From Centropus unirufus (lineage: Eukaryota; Chordata; Aves; Cuculiformes; Centropidae): a stretch of DNA of 64,000 nucleotides. This document shows, one piece after another, positions 37,701 through 47,211 of this stretch. The notes beneath the pieces were generated by a model. That model saw nothing but the letters and a program-made list of their open reading frames with translations. It had not been told where the DNA came from and searched no databases. Position numbers and translations under genes: made by a program. Position 1 is the first letter of the stretch. Every line of letters starts with the position of its first letter. Location of the stretch: assembly GCA_013397695.1 (NCBI GenBank), contig VYZI01000118.1, forward strand, positions 390,497 to 454,496, given 5' to 3'.

Positions 37701-40442
37701 CTAACTGATAGCTCTTCTGAATTCCAGAGCTAAAGTTCATTTTCCTTGCACTCCCCTCAAACACTAACCTATAAAATTATTTAAAATCAGTTTTACACCA
37801 GTACAGTGTGATAGTTGCCATTCCAGATGTACAAACAATAGTATTTTAATTGAATATCAAACCCACCAAAATGAAAAAGTCAAAGGTAAAGCGGGGGAAT
37901 AAGGAAGTGCCCAAACAATGGTTTCACAAAGTATATACACAAGTGGGAGAAATGTGACATTCGTCCCCAACACAGAAATATTTAGAGAGTATTAGAGAGT
38001 ATAAAGACAGACAACAATTGGCATGGATAAGTTGCACAGCAGTGAATGGGAAATTGAGGAGCACCCAGATATAGCAGAGCTTAAGAAGGCTCCTGAGTGG
38101 CGGGAGCGGTGAAGTTCTTTCTGAAGAGACAGTTACCATCCGATTTATGTAAGTTCGAGAGATCTGTACACAGATAAAAAGCTGTGGAAGAACTTAAATA
38201 CAATACTTAAATGCACTGCGATGTACCACGTGGTAGGAAAGTAGGGAACTACTTATGACGTGGCTTGATAAGAAATCTGTCTTAATCTTGATCCCTTTCC
38301 TTGAGAACCAGGTACTGACTGACTTCATACAGTTTGGACAAGTGTATCACGCCTAATTTCCCTAGAAAAAGCATTCCTTTATGCTTTTCACCAAATTCTG
38401 CCTCTTGAAATGTCACAGGATCAGTGAGAATTCATTTCACTAGGCCACTACATTTCTAAGAAACAGCCACCCTTTTGATCACAATAAATCTAGACAGCAC
38501 CCGAGAGCTTCAAATACATTTCCTCACCAGGTCTTCCAACAGCTCAGCTCAAGCTGAAGGCATAGCTCAGACTTTGGACCGTGCATCCCGGGCTCCATGC
38601 TGCATTCAGGATGGCATTGCATTCCCATTTAGTACAAGTACACGTCCCATACACAGAGGAATTACAACAGGACATTACTGATGATTAAAAGGATTCTTCA
38701 TGCAGTGACCATACATCAGTGTCATAGCAAAAAAACAGTTGTGTATCTATGGAAGCAGATAAAATAACATATCTTATGTCCAATAACAGTACGATTCAGT
38801 GCAAGATAATGTATCAAATAGTGTGTCCTACTCTTTTTGGACATTAATCCTGACAGGAAAATCTTTAGCTTTGTATGGATTAGTCAATGCAAATTCATTA
38901 ACTACTTGTCATGCCTCTAATACAATCTGCCCTGACCCTAAAGACTTGACAGCATGGTGTTTAATCAAATGTACATGATCCTGTATGGACAAAATGATAT
39001 TTTTAAATTCAGCAGATTTCTCCCCTACCCCTAAAAAAGGTAAAAAGAAAGGTTGGAGTAATGTATATGAGAAGAACATTGAAAAGTATGGCTCCAGTTT
39101 ATATATTTTAAATACTTGACATTTAATAACATTTTTCACAGTTTTCTATATTGTAAAGAAAATTAAAATGAGGGACAACTTCAGTTTCATTATTTTTAAG
39201 AGTTGTGTTTAGAAAACTGCCACCTCTTTAAAGAAGTAAATCAGAGTTCCCTCTAACAAAGAATAAAAGGAAATCTTATTTTAATGTCAATGAACATGGT
39301 GTTTTTTTCCCTAAGGAAAATAATTTTGGAAAATCGGTTGATTTACATAATTTCAAACTACACAGCCATTTCAGTATCGCTTTGATCTTATTAAAAAAGA
39401 TATTGGTCCCTGAACCCAAACGTACACGAAGAAATGGTGTAGCAAGGGTGTATAATGTCTGGTCTGCCTTTAACTCCTAAGCCCAGAAGTTCAGATACCC
39501 ATTTACAGCTCTGTTAACCAACAACAATTCTTGCCTCAAGTCTGCCTCTCAGATTTGCAATCCAAAGTTGAATGTATTATCTCTTCTTCTTCCATATCTC
39601 TTAACAACAAAATATAGTGTTAGCAGCCTTTAATAAATGCAGTTTACAGCCACGGCTCGTAGACCAATCTCTGTTTACTTTTGCCTCAAACGTTTTTTAA
39701 ATTTTTAAACAATCATCAACAGCATGTGTCTAATCAGCTTTCTCAGAAATGCCGACAAAGAAAAGTAAACAACAGCCTAATGGTCAAAATAATTCAACTC
39801 AATACAAAAGCATATCTTCCTACACAAACTTCAATCAGAAAAAAACAATATACAATGGCTTTTCTTTCAGACTTTCATGTCTAGCTGATGGTGCCAGGCA
39901 TTTTGGTTTACCCATCTGACCATGGCTCGGTATACAAATGCTCCTTTGTTTAATTAACTCCCTACCTCTCTTAGTCTTATTAAAACAATAGTCTTTAGAA
40001 GCCGAATACTGTATGTACTCGGTGTCAGAGAGGTCCTCTATTGCAGATGCAGCAATGAAAAAGAGAGCACGTCACGCGCTGCACTGCTGAGTCCAGTGCT
40101 CTTTATTCCATTGCAGCTCTAACAGTTTAATCAAACCCAGTAGGAAAGAAGTACAAAGCTGAGCCTGCTTTGGTTTATGGCCAACAGCAATCTACGTGTA
40201 ACACATGTAAATAATGATTTCTCATCTTCTTATTTCTACAGACTTCCTTTGTGAGAAGTTAAATAATATTTATTTTATTGTGCCTTGAATTTAAAGGACT
40301 ACGGGAAATATTTTATTTCTTATTTTGACAGATTCTTATTTTACGGATAATTACATTTCTTATTTTTTATATCATGTAAGTTATGTTTTTCAGATACATC
40401 AGATGTGAGATCTAGCACTCAAAAGACATAATGTGAATAGAA

Positions 40443-40570
40443 ACCTGGACTGGAACACATCCACAGATGGGGCATCCATAACTTCTCTGGGCAACCTGGG
40501 CCAGGGCCTCCTCACAGGAAAACATTTCCACCTAATATCCCATCCAAGTCTCCCATCTTTAAACTTAATT
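40443..40570 (-). mobile_element. CR1 LINE internal fragment
   Basis: Antisense CR1: 'tggaacacatccacagatgg', 'ggcatccataacttctctg', 'ggcaacctgggccagggcc', 'tcctcacaggaaaacatttcc', 'acctaatatcccatccaagt'. It begins inside the 'ccttgaacacctccagggatgg' segment, so the 3' terminus, including the octamer tail, is missing. It is therefore truncated at both ends, unlike ordinary 5' truncation. Confidence 0.9.
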
Positions 40571-41208
40571 ACCAAACTAGTTTTAATGTTAACAACTAGG
40601 TTTTAGTTTGCCCTTTGATGGATTTGGCCATAGATGGCATTCACCCACCTAGCTGGATTTGCATCTGTTTATTCACTCTTTTTATTTACCTTTAGAAGCG
40701 TCTTTAAGAAGCTCTTGCCCCACTCCCCTCCTTGCCCCCCATAGGGCTGTTCCTGGATTTATCTTCATAATTGAAGGCTGCATTTCTAAAGTAATTTCAT
40801 TAGCTTCTGACTTGTTTTTCCCCTTTTATGCTCCTTAATCCCTCATGACTTTCTTTTTTTTTATATTCTCCCGGTTCTATTGGCTACCTTAAGACAGTTT
40901 TCTTCTTACTGTAATTCATGCAGAGCTTTGCCTGGAAGGGATTAAATGCATAAATCTTAACCTTGTTACCATCTAATTTCATGGTTTGTTTTACCTTCAA
41001 AAAGAAGTGTCTTTAAGCCCATGAAAGTAATTTCTTGCTTGGTCATTAGATCTGTGCTTAATAACATGCATGGATTTAGAGCTCCTGTGAGTTTTTCTTC
41101 CCTGCCAAGAGATGTGTCATGCGGAGGTGGAGTAACAGTTCACACACAGGCATATGGAGATTCCCTCCTGAACTTTTAAAGGATCTACGTAACAAAGACC
41201 CAGATGGT
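40571..41208. other. Noncoding DNA, no gene recognised
   Basis: Unique sequence between two CR1 fragments of opposite orientation. I saw no frame of note, RNA gene, promoter or tandem repeat. Confidence 0.6.
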
Positions 41209-41336
41209 AGGCCAGGTTGGATGGGGCTTTGGGCAGCCTCATCCAGGGGGAAGAAGTCCTGTCCAAGGCAGGTGGTTGGAACCGGCTGAGCTTTAAGGTC
41301 CCTTCTGACCCAACCCATTCCGTGATACTATGGTTC
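41209..41336 (+). mobile_element. CR1 LINE fragment, 3' end
   Basis: Sense CR1: 'aggccaggttggatggggct', 'ttgggcagcctcatccaggg', 'ggaagaagtcctgtccaagg', 'caggtggttggaaccggctg', 'ctttaaggtcccttctgacc', 'caacccattccgtgatacta'. The octamer tail is present but mutated. It is 5'-truncated just upstream of 'ggccaggttgg'. Frames crossing it on both strands are shadows. Confidence 0.93.
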
Positions 41337-43614
41337 TCCATACACTTCATGAAGAAACTGGAATTTTCAAGAGCTTGTCTCAATGAAAAAAGTTACGTAA
41401 TAGATTTCAAAATACCATATTAATATCTGGAAACATTCAAGCTCTATCCCCAGTAAGAGTCTGAAGCTGTGCAAAGTGCTCGTGGAGTGGAAAATCACTG
41501 AAGAAAAATACAGGCATTTAAAAAAAATAGCAAAGAACTTTATATTGCACCAATCCAACTGATTGCTTCACAAGATTAGGTACCTCCCAGGTACCTAGCA
41601 TTTATCTTCTCTCTATGGCTACTTGCACAATTTCTTGCTACAGCCTGTATCTTCTACAAAGTAAAAGCTACACTTTTATAGCTACTTTCTTACAGAAGAT
41701 CCTGTTTTCTTACAGAAATGTTTTCATAGAGAAAGTCTAAACATTTCTAGTCATATCTATTTGTGAGATCCATAGTGTGCAGACAGAAAATTTGTCACCA
41801 GACCAAAGCAGGATCAGGTCTCCAGCCACACAATCATGAAAATTGTTAAATTACAGAAAAGGGGATTTAATGGCTCATGAGAGCTACCCTGCTTTGCTAT
41901 GTTGAAAAAAACAATCTCGACCAAAGAGTTCTCATTAAACCCTTTTGCTCTGGAGATCTCGCAATGCTCCTCCTGGTCATCTGTCTTGCCACACTTTCTT
42001 AACAAATTTATCTGCGGCTGGAATAAAATCCTCCTTTTGGACTTAACAACCACAGGTCTGAAACCTCTTCATAAAGGGAAAAACTTCATTTTTTGGGTAT
42101 CTTGAGGAAAGAGATCCGAGGTGTCATAGAAATCACGATGTCTGTGTTTATTTCCAAGGGTGGAGCCTCACTTAGTCCTGAGTGGTTCTTCCATTCTGAC
42201 AGCAGGAGAGCCATTAGGGAAGAAGATAGAATTCAGACCAGCTCAGATGTTGGCCAGATACTCTTAACACAGTTGCCAAAAGCAGAGTTAATTTACTGCT
42301 ACCTGGCAACGAGATTGAGACGAGCATAAGTGAACCAAGGTTTGCAACAGGTACACTAATATGGGGTTATTTAATGGTTAATAAGGGATATCTAGATAAA
42401 AATTAAGAGAGAAAAGAGCTTATGCAATTATTAACTGAATACTAGATAATGATTGTAAGGTAAAAAAAATAATAAAGCTAGTGAATAATTACCAAGGGAA
42501 TTAACTAATAATTAGCTCAGAAAAGAAATTAATTTCTGTAGGTTACCTTCAAAGTGGTTAATGTGTAAATCTGGTTATAAATGGTTAGTATGCAGTGAAT
42601 GAACAAAGTGATCACTGAATGAAAAATTAACGATTAACCCAGGCTGCCAATTAATGAGTCATTAACTAGTGAAACTAGTTAGCTTGGCAAAGCACTGCCG
42701 CCTCCTAACTGAATCAGTTTATATATTTTTTACTGTTATCATAGCTTGAACGACTCTCAGATTTATATTAGTTCTGCCAACTTTAAGTAAACATTTTACG
42801 TTTTGGAGTGCTGAGATACATAAAGACTTTATTTATTTATACACATCACAGCTCATTGTTCACTCTTGGGAATGTGCACTTGATAAACGAAAACAAAATT
42901 ATTTTGAAATACACGTTGCTATTTTCCCCAACCAAATTAGAAACTTCCTGCCCTTATGTTCTGCAAACACAGTGGGATGTTCTTATTTAAAGAGTTCTCC
43001 TTGCATATGTGCAATTTTTCAGGTAGTTTATGAATATTTACATATTAATTGGCCTGACATCTGTCATAATTGCATATTAATTATTTTGGTCTTAATCAGA
43101 TAATTGATTTATTATACTGCAGTCCGCAATTCTAGTTGAATGTTCTTAGGGGAAGCGTGAGTCTACGCAGAAACTGGTCTACAGCCCTCCCCTACCGATG
43201 ACCCGAAAAGTTTGGCTGTTGTTCTTTTAGTAGAAAGAGTTGCTTTTTAGAATCTGACCCAGTGCTTGCTAAGGGTCAGCTGAAAGTGACCCTTCAGTGA
43301 GCTTCAGCACAGGCCTCTGGTCAACGTAATAAACCCATTCTGGAACAGCAGCATGAGAGAAATCAATGGGGTTTTTGATGTTGAATCACAATTCTAGTAT
43401 GCAAATCATACAGGAAGAGGACATGAGGTTACAGAAGTGGTAGAGTAGCAGACGCTGCACCTGAAAGGTGTCCCGATGCTGCAGAGATGGTAAATCGCAA
43501 ATAATGAAAAAATGTTCAGATTCTTAGTTCACTTCAAGCCAACACTTTTGAAGAATTCATTGAATATTTGAACTTCAATAAACTGCGTGTACTGTCTCTG
43601 AGGAGACAAACGGA
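41337..43614. other. Noncoding DNA with a TTAA-rich patch
   Basis: Unique sequence between two CR1 fragments. The part from about 42,343 to 42,690 is exceptionally AT-rich and rich in TTAAT/ATTAA words (listed separately). Frames of 60-79 codons at 41814-42053, 41899-42105, 42093-42329 and 42808-42990 have no recognised motif. Confidence 0.6.
42343..42690. other. TTAA/ATTA-rich block with small palindrome
   Basis: Words such as 'ggttaat', 'attaac', 'aattaac' and 'ttaatgag' recur every 15-40 bp, often in both orientations (e.g. 'aaaaattaacgattaaccc' and 'ccaattaatgagtcattaac'). At the right end TAACTAGT (42663-42670) and ACTAGTTA (42674-42681) form a perfect 8-bp inverted repeat around GAA. 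This could be a decayed minisatellite or a cluster of homeodomain/HNF1-like sites (GTTAAT half-sites). Neither reading is proven. Confidence 0.35.
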
Positions 43615-43670
43615 GTCATAGAACGCTTTGGGTTGGAGGGGACCTTAAAGATCATGCAGTTGCAAACCAG
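43615..43670 (-). mobile_element. CR1 LINE 3' terminus, short
   Basis: Antisense CR1 end only: 'gtcatagaacgctttgggtt', 'ggaggggaccttaaagatca', 'tgcagttgcaaacc'. It ends after about 55 bp. It lies about 300 bp from a plus-strand CR1, so the two could be independent insertions or a rearranged pair. Confidence 0.88.
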
Positions 43671-43976
43671 GTCAAACAAAACCAGATCAAAAATTGTGAC
43701 ATGTTGATCACTTGACAGAAGTATAAACATTTTTAGACGCCCCTTCCAAATCTATTTGCTACATTTACAAAGCCAAATGGAAAAGCCTAAGTGGTGGGCA
43801 CCTCTCACGGCCCTTGGGAAGTGGGAAGAAAAAAGCGTTGGGATGGCAGGCACAGGAAAACCAACCCACTACTCACGTAAAAAGCCCAAGCGTGATGTTC
43901 ACATGACATGAGACGGCTTGGGGTACAAATTTCAAACACAGAATCCGCAGGGCAAGCAAGAGAAGGAAAGCCAGGA

Positions 43977-44121
43977 GCAGCCATGGATGCCCCATCCCTG
44001 AAGGTGTTCAAGGCCGAGTTGGATGAGGGTTTGAGCAAACTGATCCAGTGGAAGGTGTCCAGGGGGGTAGAACTGGATGGACTTTAAGGTCCCTGCCAAT
44101 CCAAACCCCTGTATGATTCTA
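43977..44121 (+). mobile_element. CR1 LINE fragment, 3' end
   Basis: Sense CR1: 'gcagccatggatgccccatc', 'cctgaaggtgttcaaggccg', 'agttggatgagggtttgagc', 'aaactgatccagtggaaggt', 'gtccaggggggtagaactgg', 'atggactttaaggtccctgc', then 'ccaaacccctgtatgattct'. The 3' end is intact apart from the single-copy octamer. Frames overlapping it on the minus strand are shadows. Confidence 0.93.
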
Positions 44122-44199
44122 AGAGAGAACACCAGAAGTGATCCCAGATCCTCCAGAGGAGGTTGGAGGAGGAAAGGAAATCACTTCAGAAGTGATAGA

Positions 44200-44253
44200 C
44201 AGGAACGGTTGAACTCGATGATCTCAGAGGTCTTTTCCATCCTAGTGATTCTG
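44200..44253 (+). mobile_element. CR1 LINE 3' terminus, different subtype
   Basis: A short sense CR1 end: 'ggaacggttgaactcgatga', 'tctcagaggtcttttccatc', 'ctagtgattctg'. The 'gatctcagaggtcttttcca' signature belongs to the subtype that also gives the copies at 4374, 46454 and 51703, not to the immediately upstream copy. This is therefore a separate insertion. Confidence 0.82.
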
Positions 44254-44980
44254 CCAGAAGGGCCAGTTTCAGGTTGAAAGCAATGAGCATTCGCCAGTTT
44301 GCCAGATATTGTGTCTGATGGCTGAAGTTTAAACTATTAGAAATCCAGATGTGTAAGTAACTGCTTATCTGCCTCTCCACGATGTCGTTAAAGGCAGGAA
44401 TGAGAGAAGCCTCAGATGATGCTCGGTCATTACCAGATGGCAATAAGACTACTCTAAATTTCGCTTTACATTTCATTGCTATAGTCACCTCCAGTGGGTT
44501 GCGTTATATCTTTGAACTGGCCTATCCTAACAAAGTCCACCATGGATTTGGAGTGGCACCAACACACTTCCAGCCCTGCCAGGTCCCTTAGCCATACCAC
44601 TTGTAACTCTCACATCATTTCTCATTCACAGTTTAGACCTTGAGCAGAGGAGGAACTGTGGGGCAGCCTGCCAAAAGGAGTGTTTATTGTTTATAAAATA
44701 TGAACAACGTGTGTATTTCTGCACTTGGCTGCTTCTAGCTTAAAGAAAGCAAGCTTTATTTATAAAAAATTAGAACATCTTGTTTTGTCCTGTGTTATGG
44801 CAGGTTATCTTCGGTGATACAAAACACATGTGAGCCATGTTAAAAACTAAGGTTTAGTTTATCCAGACCCAAAGGATATTTTTCTAGTTCTTATATTATT
44901 AGAAGTCATTAGCACTAATTAGGATACAGAAGTCAAGCAAATATTGTCACTAAAAGGGTTTGAAATATTTTGTACGTATC
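44254..44980. other. Noncoding DNA, no gene recognised
   Basis: Unique sequence between CR1 fragments. The 100-codon minus-strand frame (44186-44488) overlaps the CR1 terminus and shows no recognised domain. No RNA gene or promoter was seen. Confidence 0.6.
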
Positions 44981-45187
44981 CAGAGCTGGAGGACCTCTCT
45001 TACGAGCTGGGGTTGTTCAGGCTGAAGAAGAGAAGGCTCCAGGGAGACCTTACAGTACTGAAATGGGGCTCCAGGAAAGCTGGGGAAGGGCTTTTTATCA
45101 GACAAGCTAAGATGAGGGGTAATGGTTTTAAGCTGAAAGAGAGGAGATTTAGATGAGATCTTAGGAAGAAATGTTTTCCTGCAAGGG
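44981..45187 (+). mobile_element. CR1 LINE internal fragment, 3'-truncated
   Basis: Sense CR1: 'agagctggaggacctctctt', 'gggttgttcaggctgaagaa', 'gagaaggctccagggagacc', 'ttacagtactgaaatggggc', 'gctggggaagggctttttat', 'aatggttttaagctgaaaga', 'gaggagatttagatgagatc', 'ttaggaagaaatgttttcct'. It stops there and lacks the terminal 200 bp of the family, including the octamer tail. A deletion after insertion, or capture of an internal piece, would explain this. Confidence 0.92.
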
Positions 45188-46453
45188 ATTAAGTTTTCAT
45201 GGCAACTGCAGCTTTCCTAAATAATCCTTGGTGTTTTCAATATCATCTGACTTTAGCTCTACTCCAGAAATGGACGAGGACAAAGCAGATAGTAAATCTG
45301 AATGCCAAGAATATTACTGAAAATACAATTTTTTAAATATTCCAGTTATTTCTGCCACATTTTCTGGAACACCGTCACAATGATTTAGTCTAACAGTATC
45401 ATTAGAATCCTGTGGACACAAAATAAGTTCGTTAATTCCCTGAATTTTATTTTTTTAAATAAAAGTCTTTTCTGTTCTTCAGTTTCTTATGACAAGACTG
45501 TTAAGGTTCAGAACAGAAAGCTGTTCTGAAAATACTTGCAGTAGTGATAGAAATATTGAGTACTTCTGAAACATTAATTTCCAAATAAAAGCCTGAAACT
45601 GGTGTTTCAGTCCCTGAGAGCAGACTAGCAGCATTTGAAAGTAATGAGAAACAATGACTTGCTGCATTGATAAATATCTTGGGATTATTGCCACAAAGTG
45701 CTGTGGCTTTTTAAGATCTGGTACAATATGGTTTGTGTTAAAAGCTAACTCATATCTAAAGGGTATCTTGCCCACATCATTCAAGTTAAAAGCAATCACC
45801 TGTACAAAGAAAGGGCTGGAGCAGAAGCGGGAAACAAATGAGACAGAAGAAAAGTAAGAAGAGAATAAAAGGCAAAAAGACGGAGAGAAGGAGAACAAAA
45901 GAGTAGCTTAAGCCACTCTCACTCCGTCTTTTTCAAGTTGTAGAAGATAGATGATCAGGAGAGAAATGGAAGAAAGAAGAGCTAGTTTGGAAGAGTTTAT
46001 ACTATACAGTGTGAACCAGCTGAAAATAGGAGTCCTCAAGTAGTTTTGGAAGGAGATTGCTGAGACAGGCAAGAGAGCTCCCCTTCACACTGGATGGATG
46101 CACGCTGCTGTGCACCTCAGTGTCACACCTGCCTTCCCTCACTGCGTTACGAGACTTTGAGTTGGCCTGGATGGACAAAAGCAGTGCAAGCCCTGTTAGT
46201 CCTTTTTGGTCTGGCACAGAGTGCGCTATGAGGATGATGGCGAGCGTGGGAATTGCCTGTATGATAAGAGAGACAAATCTATGATTGCAAAAGAAATTTC
46301 TCCCACAGTTTCAGAGCTGAAAATTAGCCAGCCTGGAGGTGGAACACATTTCCAGCTGAGCCAAAGTCCACTCTGGGTAAGGAGGGCAGCAGATCCTCCT
46401 GTGAAGGGTGCTCTACATTCCAGGCCTTGTGTGCTCCCTCATGTTATTGAATA
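45188..46453. other. Noncoding DNA, purine-rich patch, no gene recognised
   Basis: Unique sequence between CR1 fragments. A strongly purine-rich stretch at about 45,810-45,905 on the plus strand produces a Ser/Phe-rich 139-codon minus-strand frame (45479-45898). That frame looks compositional and shows no signal of a real gene. Frames near 46,002-46,454 lack motifs. Confidence 0.55.
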
Positions 46454-47211
46454 GCATCACAGAGTCATCAAATCAATAAGGTCAGAAAAGACCTCCAAGA
46501 TATCAGCCCAACACCGCTGTGTGTGCTACACCACGTCCCAAAGCACCATGTCTACATGCTTTTTGAGCCCCTCCAGGGACAGTGACTCCACCACTTCCCT
46601 GGGCAACCTCTTCCAATGCTTCACTGCTTTTCCAGTAAATAATTTTTCATAATATCCAACCTAAACCTCCCCTGGCATACCTTGAGGCCATTCCCCCTTG
46701 TCCTATTGCCTGTCACTTGGGAGAAGAGACCAGCGCCCACCACACAAGAACCTCCTTTCAGGGAGCTGTCGGCAGGGAAGAGGTTTCCCCTCAGCCTCCT
46801 CTACTGCAGACTAAACATTCCCTGCTCCCTCAGCTGCTCCTCATAATACTTGGGCTCCAGACCCTTTACCTTCTAGCTTTGTTGCTCTTCTCAGGACAAG
46901 GTCCAGCACCTCAATGTCTTTCTTGTACGGAGGTGTCCAAAAATGAACAGAGGATTTGAGGTACAGACTCGCCGGCACCAAGTGCTGGGGCACAATCCCT
47001 TCCCTTCTCCCGCTGGCCTCACCATTTCTGACACGAGCCAGGATACTCTTGGCCTTCTTGGCCACCTGGGCAGACTGCTGGCTCCTGTTCAGCCAACCAT
47101 CAGCCAGCATTCCCAGACCTTTTCTTCTAGGCACCTTCCCAGCCACTCTTCCCTAAGCCTAGAACATTGAATGGGGTTTTTGCAACCAAAATGCAGTGCT
47201 CAGCTCTGCCC
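46454..47211 (-). mobile_element. CR1 LINE, longest copy, with ORF2 tail
   Basis: The longest CR1 in the window, antisense. From the 3' end it reads 'atcacagagtcatcaaatca', 'aaagacctccaagatatcag', 'ccctccagggacagtgactc', 'caccacttccctgggcaacc', 'ccttgtcctattgcctgtca', 'gagaagagaccagcgcccac', then 'ccagcacctcaatgtctttc', 'gacacgagccaggatactct', 'tggccttcttggccacctgg', 'gcagactgctggctcctgtt'. It fades near 47,211. It spans the 3' UTR and the end of ORF2; the coding remnant is listed separately. Still 5'-truncated. Confidence 0.95.
46841..47146 (-). pseudogene. CR1 ORF2 C-terminal remnant
   Basis: A 101-codon minus-strand frame inside the CR1 at 46454-47211. Its residues 26-41 (AQVAKKAKSILARVRN) and about 67-92 (beginning VHFWTPPYKKDIEVL) match the known C-terminal tail of CR1 ORF2, which follows the reverse-transcriptase domain and typically reads like 'VAKKANGILACIRNS...VQFWAPHYKKDIEVLERVQRRATK'. 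The middle segment also aligns in frame without a stop. The endonuclease and reverse-transcriptase domains are absent, so this is a dead 5'-truncated copy. Its ATG is incidental. Confidence 0.8.

Larger units (their letters stand above)
28496..40442. other. 12-kb CR1-poor noncoding block
   Basis: No CR1 fragment or coding exon is recognised over about 12 kb. Notable contents are a candidate conserved block (28,720-29,130), an AT dinucleotide palindrome near 29,624-29,652, an imperfect tandem repeat (34,721-34,770), and a 124-codon minus-strand frame (33417-33791) with a Pro/Ala stretch but no recognised domain. Other frames are shorter and overlap in both strands. No RNA gene was recognised. 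Confidence 0.6.

Noticed and set aside
43437..43490. tRNA-like words ('ggtagagtagcagacgctgc')
   Set aside because: No A-box/B-box pair with correct spacing and no cloverleaf could be drawn.
45479..45898. 139-codon minus-strand frame with a Phe/Ser-rich, signal-peptide-like start
   Set aside because: It is antisense to a purine-rich tract, so the hydrophobic/Ser composition is an artefact.
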